Source: Deuterostichococcus epilithicus
Taxonomy: Eukaryota; Chlorophyta; Trebouxiophyceae; Prasiolales; Stichococcaceae
Assembly: GCA_033439295.1 (NCBI GenBank)
Contig: JAVTLE010000015.1
Coordinates: 2,232,001-2,296,000, forward strand
Length of the DNA stretch: 64,000 nucleotides
Direction of reading: 5' to 3'
In this document: one piece after another, positions 36,234 through 48,184 of the stretch
Position numbering within the stretch: the first letter of the stretch is position 1
How the letters are laid out: each line of letters begins with the position of its first letter
Notes under the pieces: generated by a model
Seen by the model: the letters and a program-made list of their open reading frames with translations, nothing else
The model's database searches: none
Told to the model about the DNA's origin: nothing
Program-made: the position numbers and the translations under genes

Positions 36234-37254
36234 ATTATTGCGTCAACAACAGTATGTATGCTCAGCCTGACATGCACGATAGTAGGTGATAGAAACAAAG
36301 CGAGCACGATCATGCCTGAACACAGGACTTCACAGCCTGGTCGACGGGGGACCCGAAGCGTGGGTCACCCAACGGTGGATTGTTGGACATAGCCGAGATT
36401 GGCGGTGACGGGGATTTGGGCGAGGCGGCAGCAATACCGGACGAGTGGCAGCCGTGCACGAAGGACGGTCAGCCTGTCGTGTCCGCCAGCAGTGACCTGT
36501 GATGAGGCTGCCAGGAGATGAAGTAAAAGGGAAGAGCAGGCCACTGGCGGTGGCAGTGTGATTCAACACATTGAAATCTGGCATTGCTGGCGGTGGTGCG
36601 CTGCACTGCTTGCCATTGTCAAACGATAGTAAGTAGCCCACTCACAATCATGATGGACATCAAAAGCTAACTGGAGCAGAACTAAGGAACGTCTCTGGGC
36701 AACATCATATACCTAGCTAAAACTGATACCAGCAACAAACGTGAATGATAGTATCCTCTGAATGATGCTGTGCAACGCAGTCAACTGCCCAGCGTCATGG
36801 CAGTGAACACAGTGGCATGCAACATCTGGGTCGCGTCTCAATCGCTATATCAATCATGCACACCGGCAAAGCCTGCAACATGTCCTCCTTTTCCTCGGGT
36901 CTCCTTGAAAGGCTGCTGCTCGGTGGTTGCCTCTGAGGCGCAAAATGCGGCACACACCGCTGCCGCACATCGATCTCATGTCCATATACGGGGCTGTACA
37001 GGCTGCCTACCAAATGTCTATTTGCAATCGCGATCGGCAAAAAACTCGTCTCCCTTGCCGAGGGTGTCCACGCTGCACTGACGAAATGCAGCACCAGCAG
37101 CCGAGCAGTCCGACCACCCAGCGCCGGATGCGGCGCCCCATGCTGCTGGCGGCGCTCACGCTGCAGGCGGCGTCAGCCGCGCGGTCCGGGCATAAATAAA
37201 TTATTTGTTTACTTCTTTTTCGTCCGCCCTCCACAGGCGGCGCCCCGCCCCTCC
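36234..37254. other. Tail-to-tail spacer, no gene seen
   Basis: About 1 kb, AT-richer than the coding blocks, between the DUF1997-like gene (+) and the ankyrin-RING gene (-). No conserved frame seen. Confidence 0.5.
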
Positions 37255-40200
37255 TCAGGCGCGCAATGCGATCGCGGCGTTGCAGATGTCATCGAGGGAA
37301 CTGAGCAGCGGCGGGGGTGGCGGCTTGTTGGTTGCGGGAGAAGCGGCGCCACTGGCCAGCAGCCCCGGCTTCAGCGCCGCCGGCACGACGGCGTCCACCA
37401 CGCGGCGGCAGAAGGGGCAGCGCGGCGTCTTGTCTGGCGTCGCCTCGCACACCTGTGATTGTTGGGGAATCAGGGGCTTTAGCTGTGCGTCTTCTTGCTG
37501 ATGACCTCGAGACACCTCAGACGATCTCTGTTTGACTGACCGGCTCGCATGTGCACTCGGCTGGACCCAGACCCTCCCTCCGGCCCCAGCAATACATTGC
37601 CCACAAACCTACCGGGGGTCCACACTGCCTGTCGTGTCGCCAGCAGCACCCAGCGCCGCGGCCTGCACTGAGGGCGCGCGCACACAGGCCACACAGGCCG
37701 TCCCGCCGGGTGCCCGACCCGGCGTGCGTCACCCTCACGCCAGGCCAGCAGTGGGCCACAAGACGGCAGGCAGGCACCATGCTCCAAGGCGGAGCGGGAC
37801 TGCAGAGTAGCGCACCCCGCGCAGGCAGCCGGCGCAAAACTGGTGGCCGCAGCCGCGGATCGCCACCTCCAGGGCCGCGTCAAAGCAGATGTCGCACTCG
37901 TCGCCGGCCACGCTCGCCGCTGACGGCGCCCTGCGCGAGGTGGTGACAAGGAGCACTTGACCTTGGGCGGCACACTTCCCGAGCCGTGCAGATGGTGCAC
38001 GGGGTCATGAACTGATGCTGCGGACACTGCAGTTCCGGATCCACACTCTGGTCCGCAAGGCGCTACAGAGAGACACGAGGATGTCGAGGGCAGCCGAGAG
38101 GTTCAGGGTCGTCAGGGGAGCGCGGGCGCTCAGGGCACTCGGTGTGAGCGAGGCTCTGATCCGTGTACCTGTGGCGTGCCTCGAGGGGGCGCAAGGTGCT
38201 GGGGAGCTACCGCGTGCCGGCAGGGATGCACGAGGCGGCTTGGCACGTCGGCCTACCTGGCGAGCCCGGTGGATGCGCGGCGCACGAGGAACTGCACCGA
38301 TGGACGGCGCGGGTCGCCCACCAGCTCGGCCACCACTGCATCCTCCTCCAGCGCCGCCTGCAAAAGCGTTGCAGCGAACACACTTTCAGGGTGTCGCGAT
38401 GACGCCGCCGCCAAGCGCTGCAGCACCTCTGCCTGCTGGCGGCACGAGGCTGCATGAGGCAGGCACAGGTGAGGTGCTGGCCTTGGGAGAGAGCCTTCCG
38501 CTGGCGCGGCCTGAGGCAGCAGATTACCGCCGGCACAAGCAGGAGGTGAAGGCGCCGTCCGGTGCAGGGGAGCAGCGCCCACACCCAAGTGCAGCAACGA
38601 ATGACCTCGTCAGCGCGCTTGCAGGCTCACCTGCACTGCGGCGTCGCTGTCGAAGCTGGCGCGCGGCCCCCGGCCCGCGGTGGCGGCCGGCGCTGCCGCT
38701 GGCGGTGCAGCGCCGTCCGCTCGCTCGCCAGCCGGCGAGGGGCCGCCGTCGCCGCCGGTGTACACATCGCCCAGCCGCGCGTCCAGCACCTGCAGCGGCC
38801 ACTCGCTTCGTTCGTCATGTCTTCATCCGCGTAGATCGTCATGTCATCATCCACATAGAACAGCTAACGTTGCATCTTCATTCGTGTGTGGAATGGCTAG
38901 CACTGGTGGAGTAGAGAGGCACCGCTGTGCGTCGTCACGGCTGCCGACCACCAGCTGACCTTTTTGGAAGGTCCAGATCGCGCCATGTGAAGCCGTGAGC
39001 AAGTTGAGGGGGAAGGGGAAGCAGAACGCAGCTCGACTGGTATTTATATGTATCATGTCAGCACGCACCATCTCGCTGACGTTGCGGCGCAGCAGCCCGG
39101 AGCCCAGCCGCAGCATTGAGCCAGTGCGGCTCGCCGACGCTGCCATCGCCTCCCGAAGCATCGATGCGCGGCGCACCGCCGGTGGGCTGTTGACGTCCGC
39201 GGTCCCGTCCGCCGCTGCCAGGCTGCGTGCGGAGGCCGCAATGCTGCGGCGGGAGGCCAGATCAGTGCCAGGCGTCCGGCGGTGCAGTGCCAGCGAAGGG
39301 CGATGGTCGGTGGAGGCGTGGCGGTGTTCCACCGCTGCCGGTGCGGGTGCGTCCGCTGCGTCACTCGCTGCGGCGTCGGCAGTCATGCAGCTGGCAGCGT
39401 CGCTGCTGATGCTGCCGCCGGTCGCCTCCTGGTGCCTTCTGGTCGCCTCCTCGTGCCTCCTGGTCGCCTCCTCGTGCCTCATCGTCGCCTCCTGGTGGTG
39501 CGCCGGCGGCGGCGGCACTGCTCGCACTGACAGCCGTATCATCGAGTTTTGGCGCTGCATGCCGGCGTCGCCGCCTTCGAAGCCGCCATCGTGGGCGCTG
39601 TCCATGAATGGTGAGTACTGCGCAGCCGCAAACGCTGAATACTGCTGTCTGAGCGGGCCAGTTGCGACCTGTGCCGAGGCGCCGCCTGCTGCGTCACAGC
39701 GGCCGCCTGCTGCGTCACAGCGGCCGCCTGCTGCTGGCAAAGTCTGCGCCACGGCATCGGCTGGCCGGCCAGCGGCGGCTGGCGGCGCCAGCAGGTGGGC
39801 CACAGCGCCGGATGCGGCGAACGGGTCCGCAGCCGGCGCCACCGCTGCGGCAGACGGCGCCGGCAGCAGCGGCGGCCGCGGCGGCAGCACGGCCGTTGCA
39901 TTCCCACTGCCGCCGCCGCCACTGCCGCCGCCGCCGCTGCGCCGATGGGAGCGTTCTCCGGCGCCCGGTGTGAGCCCCACAACGCGGAAGAAGCCTGGCA
40001 GCACCTCCCGCTCGGGGGAGTCCTCCGGCTCAGCGGCAGCGGGACCATCGCCCGACGCGCCATTGGCGGCAGACGCGCGTGCGCTGCGACCGCAGTGCGC
40101 GTGACTGCACCCGGGAGCGCAGCCGAACTCGTCCGCGGCACGCTGGCGCGCGGAGCGGCGGCCACCGTGCTCTGGCGCTGCGGCGGGCACCACCTTGGCG

Positions 40201-42590
40201 CTGGGAGCACGGGTGCTGGGCGCCCGCTTTGCGGCAGCCACCTGGAGGCCTGGCTCGAGAGCGGCTAATTCGCTCAAGAGCCGACCGCGCAACACTCGTG
40301 CTGCCAGGGCGGCGAGCGGCGGCGGACCCATGCGCATGCCGTGGCTGCCTGCAAGGCGACAGCAAGGCAGGAAATGATGTCGTGGAGCGGGAAAACTTGT
40401 TCAGTGTGAAAAACCCTCGCTGCGATCGTGCTGTGTGATCGTGCCTCTCTGTGGGCAGCAGCCCTGAGGCGTGCAGGCCAGCTCCTCCACAGCGTCCGCA
40501 TCTGAGCGTCAGCCTCTGACAGCCGCTCAGCACAGCTGCAAGACAAGGTCTGCACAGGCACCCTAGGTAGTGTCGGCCAGCGATTCGATGAAGGAGGAGT
40601 GCAGCTGCCCAGTGCAGAACAGCTTTGAGAACATTCAGCAGTCGCACCTGAGGTGATGTAGGCGAGCAGCTCCACAGGGCGGGAGGGGTCCAGCAGCGCG
40701 GCAATACGCTGGTAGCCGTACGCGCGCGAGATGTCCACGGGCCGCATGTCGCTGAAGTCGCGCATGAGCCGCACGTCCGTGGTCGCCGGCTCGCGTGCCA
40801 CCTGCTCTGCCTGCAGGTGATGGGCGGGCAAGCAAGCAGGCGGTGAGCCGCGGGTCACTGTGAAGTCTGGGTGTTGATAGCTGGCGCTACCCCATTCTGC
40901 TCTGAGTGGCACGGCCTTCGTATCGAGCAATTCCTATCACTCCAACCCCTCCCCGCATGCACGCCTGAATGCCCCTGGTCTGTGAGGCGATGCCATGCGG
41001 TGAGGGACAACCACATCCAAGACCAAGCAGCGTTCCGATCAAAAGCGGCCAAGTCTGCAGATGTAAAGCGATTTGGGGGAAGGCACGCTCACGAAGGCCT
41101 GCAGCATGTGCTTGACCATAGTGGTGGAGCCGCGGGCAGCCGCGATGTGCAGCGGCGTGGAGTTGGGCTTCCACCGCGCCGGCACCGCAAAGTCGGCACG
41201 CAGCACGCCGTAACACCTGTGTGTGCAGACCACACTCTGAGCCCGAGTCGTGTCTATCCGAAGCTTAAAGCAGCTGCGTCCTGGGATGCTGAACCTGTCA
41301 GAGCAGCACTGGAGTGTGGGTTGTGGCCTGGGAAACCGACCTGACGGCGAGGCTGGCGCCATGCCGAAGCAGCATCACCACCGCCTGCCAGTGCCCTGTT
41401 GGGACATTCAACAGAAGAGCTCAGCTGCTGGAGTCGGCTTGAGGAGGCGAGAGCTGCTGACGCAGGAATGAGCAGGTCCAGCAGCTGCAGTGAAGGTGCC
41501 CACCTTGGGAGGCTGCCATGTGGATGGCGGCAAATCCCATGGCGGCGCGCACGTCAATGAATCTGCCAAGAAGGAAGATACCGTCACACTTCTGCAAGTA
41601 CATACCCTGAATGGGGTATGCAGATCGAGCATGCTCGACATGGCGCTTCTGCATGCGTGCATGCCTTTGCGAGGGCCTCTCCTCCAGGGCCGCAATGCAG
41701 GATTCATCTCGAGATGCCAGGAGGGCAGCCGCCACACTCACTTGTGGAAGCCCTGGCTGTCCAGCACGTGCGCGTTGCGCAGCAGTGCCGGCCCCGCCGA
41801 CATGCTGACGTATGCATCGTCCGCAAGCAGTGCGTCGATGCACTGGGGCGCGCCGTACAGCGCGGCATAGTGCAGGCACACCCGCGAGTGGATGCTGTCG
41901 AACAGCATCGGGTTCGCGCCCTGCTGCAGCAGCCAGGTGACCACCTCCGCATGCCTGCGGCGGGAGTGGCAAGCGGGAACCTCAGCCACAGCGCCCAGTG
42001 CGAAGCCTGCCACTGATGGGCCAACAGCTGCGTTCTTGACACACCTTAGGTCGTGCAGGTGTGCTAATGGGCCTCTAGCATCGAGCCCGCCTCAAGCGAT
42101 ACAAGTCTCAGCTGCTCACCCGAACTTGCAGGCCAGCATGAGGGCGGTCTGCCCGTGCATGTTGCGCCGGTTGAGCATGCGGCTGATGTCCTTGGGACGG
42201 CATTTCCGCCCCGCCTCCGCCCGCGCAGCCTCAAATGTGTCCACCAGCAGCTTGAGGTAATCTAGCCGCCCCTCGCCTGTGAGCAAGGATGCCGCCCCTT
42301 TGCATCCGCATGTGCATGTTCAGGGGCGGGCTGCCGTGAGAAGGCAGGCTGCAAACGGCACCTGGCACGCGGTGGGCGCGTGCGGCAGACTTCACACTGT
42401 GAGGGGCAGTTTGGCTCTGTGTTTCCAGTCACACTGCAGGCATCCTGGTCATTTTGAGCGATTCACCTGCTGCCAGGTGCACCGCCGTGTTGCCATCTCG
42501 TACGCTGAGTGTCGCAGCGGCAAGCTTTGGGTTGTGCGCCAGTGCCTGGCATGCAGGCAGCCTTCTCTCAACAATGGCGGACAGGTAACG
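37255..42590 (-). CDS. Ankyrin-repeat RING-type E3 ubiquitin ligase (XB3/XBAT-like)
   Basis: Predicted E3 ligase of the plant XB3/XBAT type: N-terminal ankyrin repeats for substrate binding, C-terminal RING for E2 binding. Exons (minus): about 42590-42467, 42276-42120, 41954-41742, 41562-41504, 41395-41341, 41216-41093, 40810-40648, 40348-39069, 38789-38631, 38432-38257, 37930-37816, 37452-37255; phases consistent. Ankyrin units include RDGNTAVHLAAG, GQTALMLACKFGHAEVVTWLL, GFAAIHMAASQGHWQAVVMLLRHGA and STPLHIAAARG. MRPVDISRAYGYQRIAALL matches the XB3 segment after its ankyrin array. The C3HC4 RING is CDICFDAALEVAI..CGHQFCAGC plus RCPFCRR. The 1280-nt exon 40348-39069 encodes about 426 disordered residues with two 21-bp minisatellites. 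The initiator exon upstream of 42590 is unresolved. Confidence 0.85.
39421..39500 (-). repeat. 21-bp coding minisatellite (RRHEEAT heptads)
   Basis: About four in-frame 21-bp units encode RRHEEAT/RRHQEAT heptads in the disordered region of the ankyrin-RING protein. Because the unit is seven codons, copy-number change keeps the frame. Confidence 0.9.
39678..39738 (-). repeat. 21-bp coding minisatellite (CDAAGGR)
   Basis: Three nearly identical 21-bp units (gccgcctgctgcgtcacagc core) encode repeated CDAAGGR in the same exon as the RRHEEAT array. Confidence 0.9.
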
Positions 42591-43549
42591 TGCGAGGCTA
42601 GGCCCAGTTTCAGACCGTCAGTCACGCGTCTAACGCCGCCGGCCGAGGCAGCACGGGGGTCTGCAGCTGTTGCCGGGTGACTACCCCACCATGGGGGTTG
42701 CCAAAACATCAAGAGTGACCATGCTCGGCCGCCTGCAGCCCCCTTCATTCCTGTTATCATCAATTCATACGTCGCGTCGCCGGCGGCGGCACGATCCGGA
42801 CGGACCCACTCCCGGCTCATGAACAGCTGTAGAGCGCACCTAAGCTTCCCGAGCACTCTGCTGATGCATGATCGTACCGCAAGGCGCAGCGGCCTTGTGC
42901 ACATAGCACGCGGTGCACTTGCAGGGTATGCAGCACACGCAGTTTTGTCGCCCAAGCTGGGCAGCTACGGCGCGACGGCCACCAAGCAGCTGGTGTGACG
43001 TCAGGCAAGGTGCCCAGCAGCAGTCTTTGGCCCGATTGTGCTGCACTAGCAACGTGGCGACCGACAGCATCTGCACTAGGCGCAGGAGGACTGGCACAGC
43101 TGCCGGGGTCGGCAAGAATCGGTGCGCACCGTCTTGACGAACGCATCGTCCCCGTCGACCACTGCTGAGGCCAGACCCCCACCTCCAGTAAAGCAGGCGT
43201 GCGTAGTGGACAAACTGCCACCCATATTGCCACAACGCAGATGGCCAATGCAATGACTGCCGCTGCAGTTGCGTGGGACTGTGCTAAAAAAGTCGCAAGG
43301 TTACGAGATTGTGTGTTTGTGCCCCTTTTTCAACGAAAGTTGGCGCGAAGCTAGGGCGGAGTAGGCACCTAGCCCGAATTTAGTTGATCACACACTCCGA
43401 ACATGACGGCCAGGCACGAACCACCGGAGCAGTCATAAAACGGCTGGATTTGTCAATTGTTCGTCTGAATCAGTCTCCACACCGAGCACAAGCTGCGATG
43501 TGAGCGGGCCACCCACAGGCTGGCGTGTCCGTCAGCGTACGGGCAGAAC
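42591..43549. other. Region upstream of the ankyrin-RING gene and 3' flank of PRP3
   Basis: About 960 bp. It must hold the start-codon exon and promoter of the ankyrin-RING gene and the PRP3 3' end. I could not place either. The stretch 43260-43440 is AT-richer. Confidence 0.4.
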
Positions 43550-46500
43550 TCATGCCTCCGCGCCTGGCGCGGCGAGCACCGCCACATCCCAGTAGTGCCC
43601 CACGGCACGCTCCGCCAGCAGCGCCTGCGCCGCGGCCGCCGTCTTGCACATCTCCACGCTGAACTTGTCGAAGGCCGGCGCCTTTACGGAGCCCTCCCAG
43701 ACCAGCGCGCATGCGTTCGGGCCCCTTCTGGCGCTGCCGCTGCCGCCGCCGCCGCCGCCGCGATGGTCGTCCTCGTCGTCCTCGGCGCCCCACTGGATGC
43801 GCCGCAGCATCAGCTTGCTGTACCGCTTCTGCCCCTTGGCGCCTGCGCACGGCACCACAGCCATCAGACGACTGAACATCCGCAGGGTTGGCGCCCTCTT
43901 GCGGCAGCATTGGCCTTACTCTGCAAACACTGCAATACGCAGCGGCGCCACCAACGCCGAAGCGAAGCTGTTCGCAAAACGGCACGACGCTCGTCACCTG
44001 GCATTGAAACCTGATCACCGCAGAACACAAATGTCCATGGCAACATGCTGCGCGCACCGCCCTCCACAATGACGAGGCAGAAGTCGTCGGTGATCAGGGC
44101 AGCGCCCGTCAGGTGGTTCTCCACCGCGTTGACGTCCACCTTGTAGCGCAGCTGCGGCTTCGCCAGGCTCTCCACCTGCGGCACAGTTCACCAGCCGTCA
44201 GCTCCTGACCAGTGACACCCCCGACAGCACGAAACCTTCCTGCCTGCAGCAGAGGCGGCAACCATGTCAGGCACATTGGCATGCAAAACACCGTGTCAGT
44301 CCTTGGCTGTGCAAGTCGCACCCGGTACACAGCAACGATCGTGTTCGGCCCCGGGTCCCCGATGAGTTTATTCAGCTTCTTCTCCCGCCGCTCCGACGGC
44401 GTGAGCTTCCGGGCTTCATTGCGGTCCTCGTGGGCCTGCAATGAACAGGGTTGGAGAAAACCCCTGAAAACAGATGTATATATCAAAGGATGCAGGAGTG
44501 CTGGGTTATTGACAGCCACTTGCAGACGGCTTGCCACACAGGTTTGCATTCAGCAGAGACCGCCGCCTCCGCTTTATTGGACAACGCCGGGCAGCAGCGA
44601 CTGGGTGTCCAAGCCCTAAGCCTAGGTCAGACTGAGGCTCGTTCGAGAGGCGGGCTGCTCAGAACAGGGGTGGGGGCGGGGCACCGAGGAGAGGGGACAT
44701 GCGCACCTGGGAGCGCTCCTCCATCTGCTGCCGCACTTGCTGCTCGATGGCGGTGGGGTCCATCGTCGCCTCCTCGCCCAGCACCCGCATCAGGTTGCTG
44801 ATCTTCACCTGCGTCACACATCAGGGACAAGCGTGAACAATCGCAGTCATCACGCGGCATGCGTATCAGGTTGCGCTGCACAGCAGAGCACCAGAAGGCA
44901 TGGGGCAAATGCGAGAGCTGCATGCGGCTGGTTGCTGTGCAGGAGCCAGCTGCTGTGTGTTAGCGGAAGCATCGAGCTGCACAGACGCCTTGCAGCAGCA
45001 ATCATTGGGACATGCATACTCATTGCCACATGACCATTGGGGCGACATTCAAATTTACAGGTGCGTGCAGCCATTCCCCTGCCTCCCGCCCGCGCTGCTA
45101 AGAGGTGAAAACGGCAGGAAGCTAGGAAAGCTGAAGAGGCACCTTGGGCGGCGGCGGCTCCAGCAGGCCCTGCCGTATGAGGTCCTGCTTTTCCTTCTCC
45201 CGCTCCTCTCTTCGCTGCTTCCGCAGCTTCCGTTGCTCCTGCAACACACCGCACAAGCACTCATCGACGTCCCTGCCTCGCAGGTCAAGCAGTAACAGGA
45301 AGACCGACACAGCGAGTCAAGAATGTGCATGTGGTAGACAGGAGGTCAGCCCCAAGAACAGCCCGGTCGCCAGGTCGAGGCACTCCAGTGCAGGCGGCAG
45401 GCGCCTGGCATGCGCAGGCAGCAGCAGCCACACCCTTGCGGGCCTGCGCTGTGTGCGCCCCCACCCACACCATCCGCCCTGCATGACCATGTCCGCAGCC
45501 TTGCCCCACCTTTTTGGTGAGCATGAGGGGCCGCGGCGCGGGCGCGGGCGCCTCCGCCGGCGGCTCCACCGGCACCGGGTGCTGCACCAGGTTGGTTAGC
45601 TTGTCGCGCAGTAGGTAGGCCTCTTCGGACGTCGCGGCCGCCAGCCCGTCGTAGGTCGCGCCCTCCGTGCAGATGCGCGCGTCCCACCACTCGATGTCGG
45701 GCACCGGCTCCAGCGGCGCCCGCGCCGGCTCCGCCTCCGCCGGCTGCGGCAAGTGGTACCAGGAATGGGGTCAGGGCTTGAACAAAGGTTTGCATTATAT
45801 CTGCGCTGGATCTCTGCAGGAGAAAGTCGGGGCAGCAGCCGCAGGGTCCTCCAGGTCGGTCAGTCTTTGGGCATACGGCATGCAGCGGCTGCGCCCAAGC
45901 CCTCTCCCACAACCAGCAGGATGCCGGGGACAGCAACAGCTGAAGCTGCAGCATGTCCTGAAGCATGTGGCGCGCTCTTCAAAGGGTAGACCAGTCCAGG
46001 CAGTATCAGGCCCGAGTGCATGACCTTGGAAAGGAGATGTCGGGTTTGAGAGGCGACCGAAAGGCACCTTGACGCCCAGCGGAATTTGGTTGACGTCGAT
46101 CGTCGCCTGCCGGGCGGCGCGTCGCTCCTCTGCCTCCCGCTGCCGCAGCTGCTTCACTGCCTCATCGCCATACTCCGCCTGCGCAAAGCATGCATTCGAA
46201 GCTTGCAGCAGCACATGAAATTCGCGGGCACAACTGGTGCACAGGTGTCTTGTAGGCTGTCTGCTTGTCATGAGGGGCTGATGCTTTTGTCGCACAGTGC
46301 CTTCGGAGCAGATGCTTGTGACGCACACGCGCCCATGCTGTGGCCTCGCACACCACACCAACATCAAGGATGCGGGATATTTTCCTTCAGACTGTGGCAC
46401 GAGTATGAGCTCAGCGTGTGAAAGCCTACCCTGAGGCGCCCGATCTGCGCCTGCTTCTGCAGCTTGCCCTCTTTTACGAAGTCGAAGCTGGCGCGCTTTC

Positions 46501-47880
46501 GCCGGTCCCCGCCACGCCGGGTGTACATCTCAGGGTCCTCAAACCTATGTGCGATGTTTCACTAACACATATCATCGAACCATCGTACCATACATATCAT
46601 CGACTGAACTTTGGTTTGTACTTGGTCGTCTCCAGTGGCTGCTTTGAATTTCGCATGCAGCTCAGTCCGCGCAGCTCCATGTGCGCAGCGCATCTCATGT
46701 CCGGGTGTGGGCTGTGCAGGCAGCAGCCCAGATCGACGGTCACCTGGTCGGGTCCACCTTCGGCTCGGGCTCTGGCGGCGGCGCGCCTGCCTTCCGCTGA
46801 TTCACCTGCTCATGGACGAGACTACTCGGAAGGGAGCCACAGGACAGAACGCCGGAAGACGGCCACTCGCCACGCCAGAGTGCATGTGCTGCCTGTGCTG
46901 CCAATTGCCCCCAGCTTGCAAGCTTCCTGACCTGTGTGTCATCCGATGTGGTGTGTGCAGCACATAAGACAAGGACCATGGGGAACAAGACCTCAGCTGC
47001 AGCCACACCTTCAGAGTAGAGATGGTATCCTCCTGCTTCCTGACCACCAGATTGCCAAATTCATCAATTTCGCGGCCGTCGGCGTCCAGCCGCAGCGGTG
47101 CCGGCCGCGGCTGCGCAGGCCGTGGCGGCGGNGGCGGCATGGCGCCGGCTGCCGCGCTGCCATCCTGCCGGCTGGACGGCGCAGCTGCCGCCTGCTGCGC
47201 CGGTGATGGAGCAGGTGCAGCTGCTGCGGCTGCTGGCGCAGCTGTCGCCCCGCCGGCTGCGGCTGCCTTTGCTGCCTTGGCGGCCTGCAGGAAGATCAGG
47301 CAGCGTGTTTCGAACACTTTGAACTACGTTGCAAGATAGTCGGGGCCACGAAACGCCTCGCATCTGTGATCCAGTGGACAGCCTCCAGGACGGCCACAGG
47401 ACACAGGCGCATCCGCCGCCGACCACCATCAAGCGGAATGCCCATGACTTGCTGCAACAACTCCTTCATCGTTTCGACTTCGCAAGGGCGCTTGTGCATG
47501 TCATGACAGCGCTTGCAGAAGTGTGCGTCTCAGCGGCAGACATGTTGCTATGCTCCACGCAGGCGTAGACGATGCGCCACACTGCTGAGGCGGGTGTTGC
47601 TTTTAGCTTTGGTTACCTGCAACGCGGCAAGCTTCGCCTTGATGTCCCCGAGGTTGCTCAAAGGCTTCATCTGCCTGGCCTTCTCCAGGGCCCCTGCGCT
47701 GCCTGCAGCCGCGCCTGGCGCTGGTGCTGCCGGCTGCGGGGCTGTTGCCGCGCCATTTGCTCCATCGGGCTGTGCTGTGTCCGAGGCACTGTCCCAGCGA
47801 GGCCTCTTCCTGGCCCGGGTCGCCTCCTGCCCATCGCCCTCGCGCTCCTCCGGCATCTGTTCTGGCGCGTGCGCAGGCAT
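43550..47880 (-). CDS. PRPF3: U4/U6 small nuclear ribonucleoprotein PRP3
   Basis: Spliceosome component that binds the U4/U6 duplex in the tri-snRNP. Eleven exons (minus): 47880-47617, 47284-47009, 46805-46744, 46544-46430, 46178-46068, 45743-45510, 45238-45143, 44808-44707, 44435-44322, 44175-44058, 43842-43550; 1785 nt, 594 aa, phases consistent. The Ala/Pro-rich N-terminus is followed by LRLDADGREIDEFGN. The PRP3 domain has FEDPEMYTRR, IEWWDARI, QRKLRKQRREEREKEKQDLIRQGLLEPPPPKVKISNL, DPTAIEQQVRQQMEER, KLTPSERREKKLNKL and VDVNAVENHLTGAAL. The C-terminal DUF1115 domain has KLMLRRIQW and CALVWEGSVKAPAFDKF, ending in a HYWDVAV stretch. It is shorter than human PRPF3 and lacks a visible N-terminal PWI domain, as in plants and yeast. 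A single N at 47132 falls in the Pro-rich part of exon 2. Head-to-head with the phosphatase gene. Confidence 0.95.
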
Positions 47881-48184
47881 ACGAGACGGATACCTGATCA
47901 ATCAGCTGGGCTGTGTGCAAAATGTTGCAAGTGGCTTTACAGCAGTGTGTAGAAATCCTGGGGGAAAATTGGCTTCCTTTTTTCAAGCGCATCTGGCGCA
48001 AATCGCAAGCAAAACCCCGACACTCATCGTTTGCGTCAAGCCTCCGGGGTTGCCGGGCAGCGGCAGGCAGGCCTTCAGCTGCAGGCTGGGCTCTGGCGGC
48101 AAGGCGTGCGTCTCCAAGTCGAGTTTGTCACACAGGCCCCAACGATCCCGATGACAGCTTGAGTCACACCGCAGAGGCGCCTCC
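47881..48184. promoter_or_regulatory. Shared head-to-head promoter region PRP3/MKP
   Basis: 304 bp separate the two start codons, so both promoters lie here. No specific motif assigned. Confidence 0.5.

Noticed and set aside
38995-40104. 369-codon open frame on + inside the ankyrin-RING gene
   Set aside because: It is the reverse complement of a G/C-rich disordered exon whose minus-strand reading is in phase with conserved exons on both sides. The + product is low complexity with no homology.
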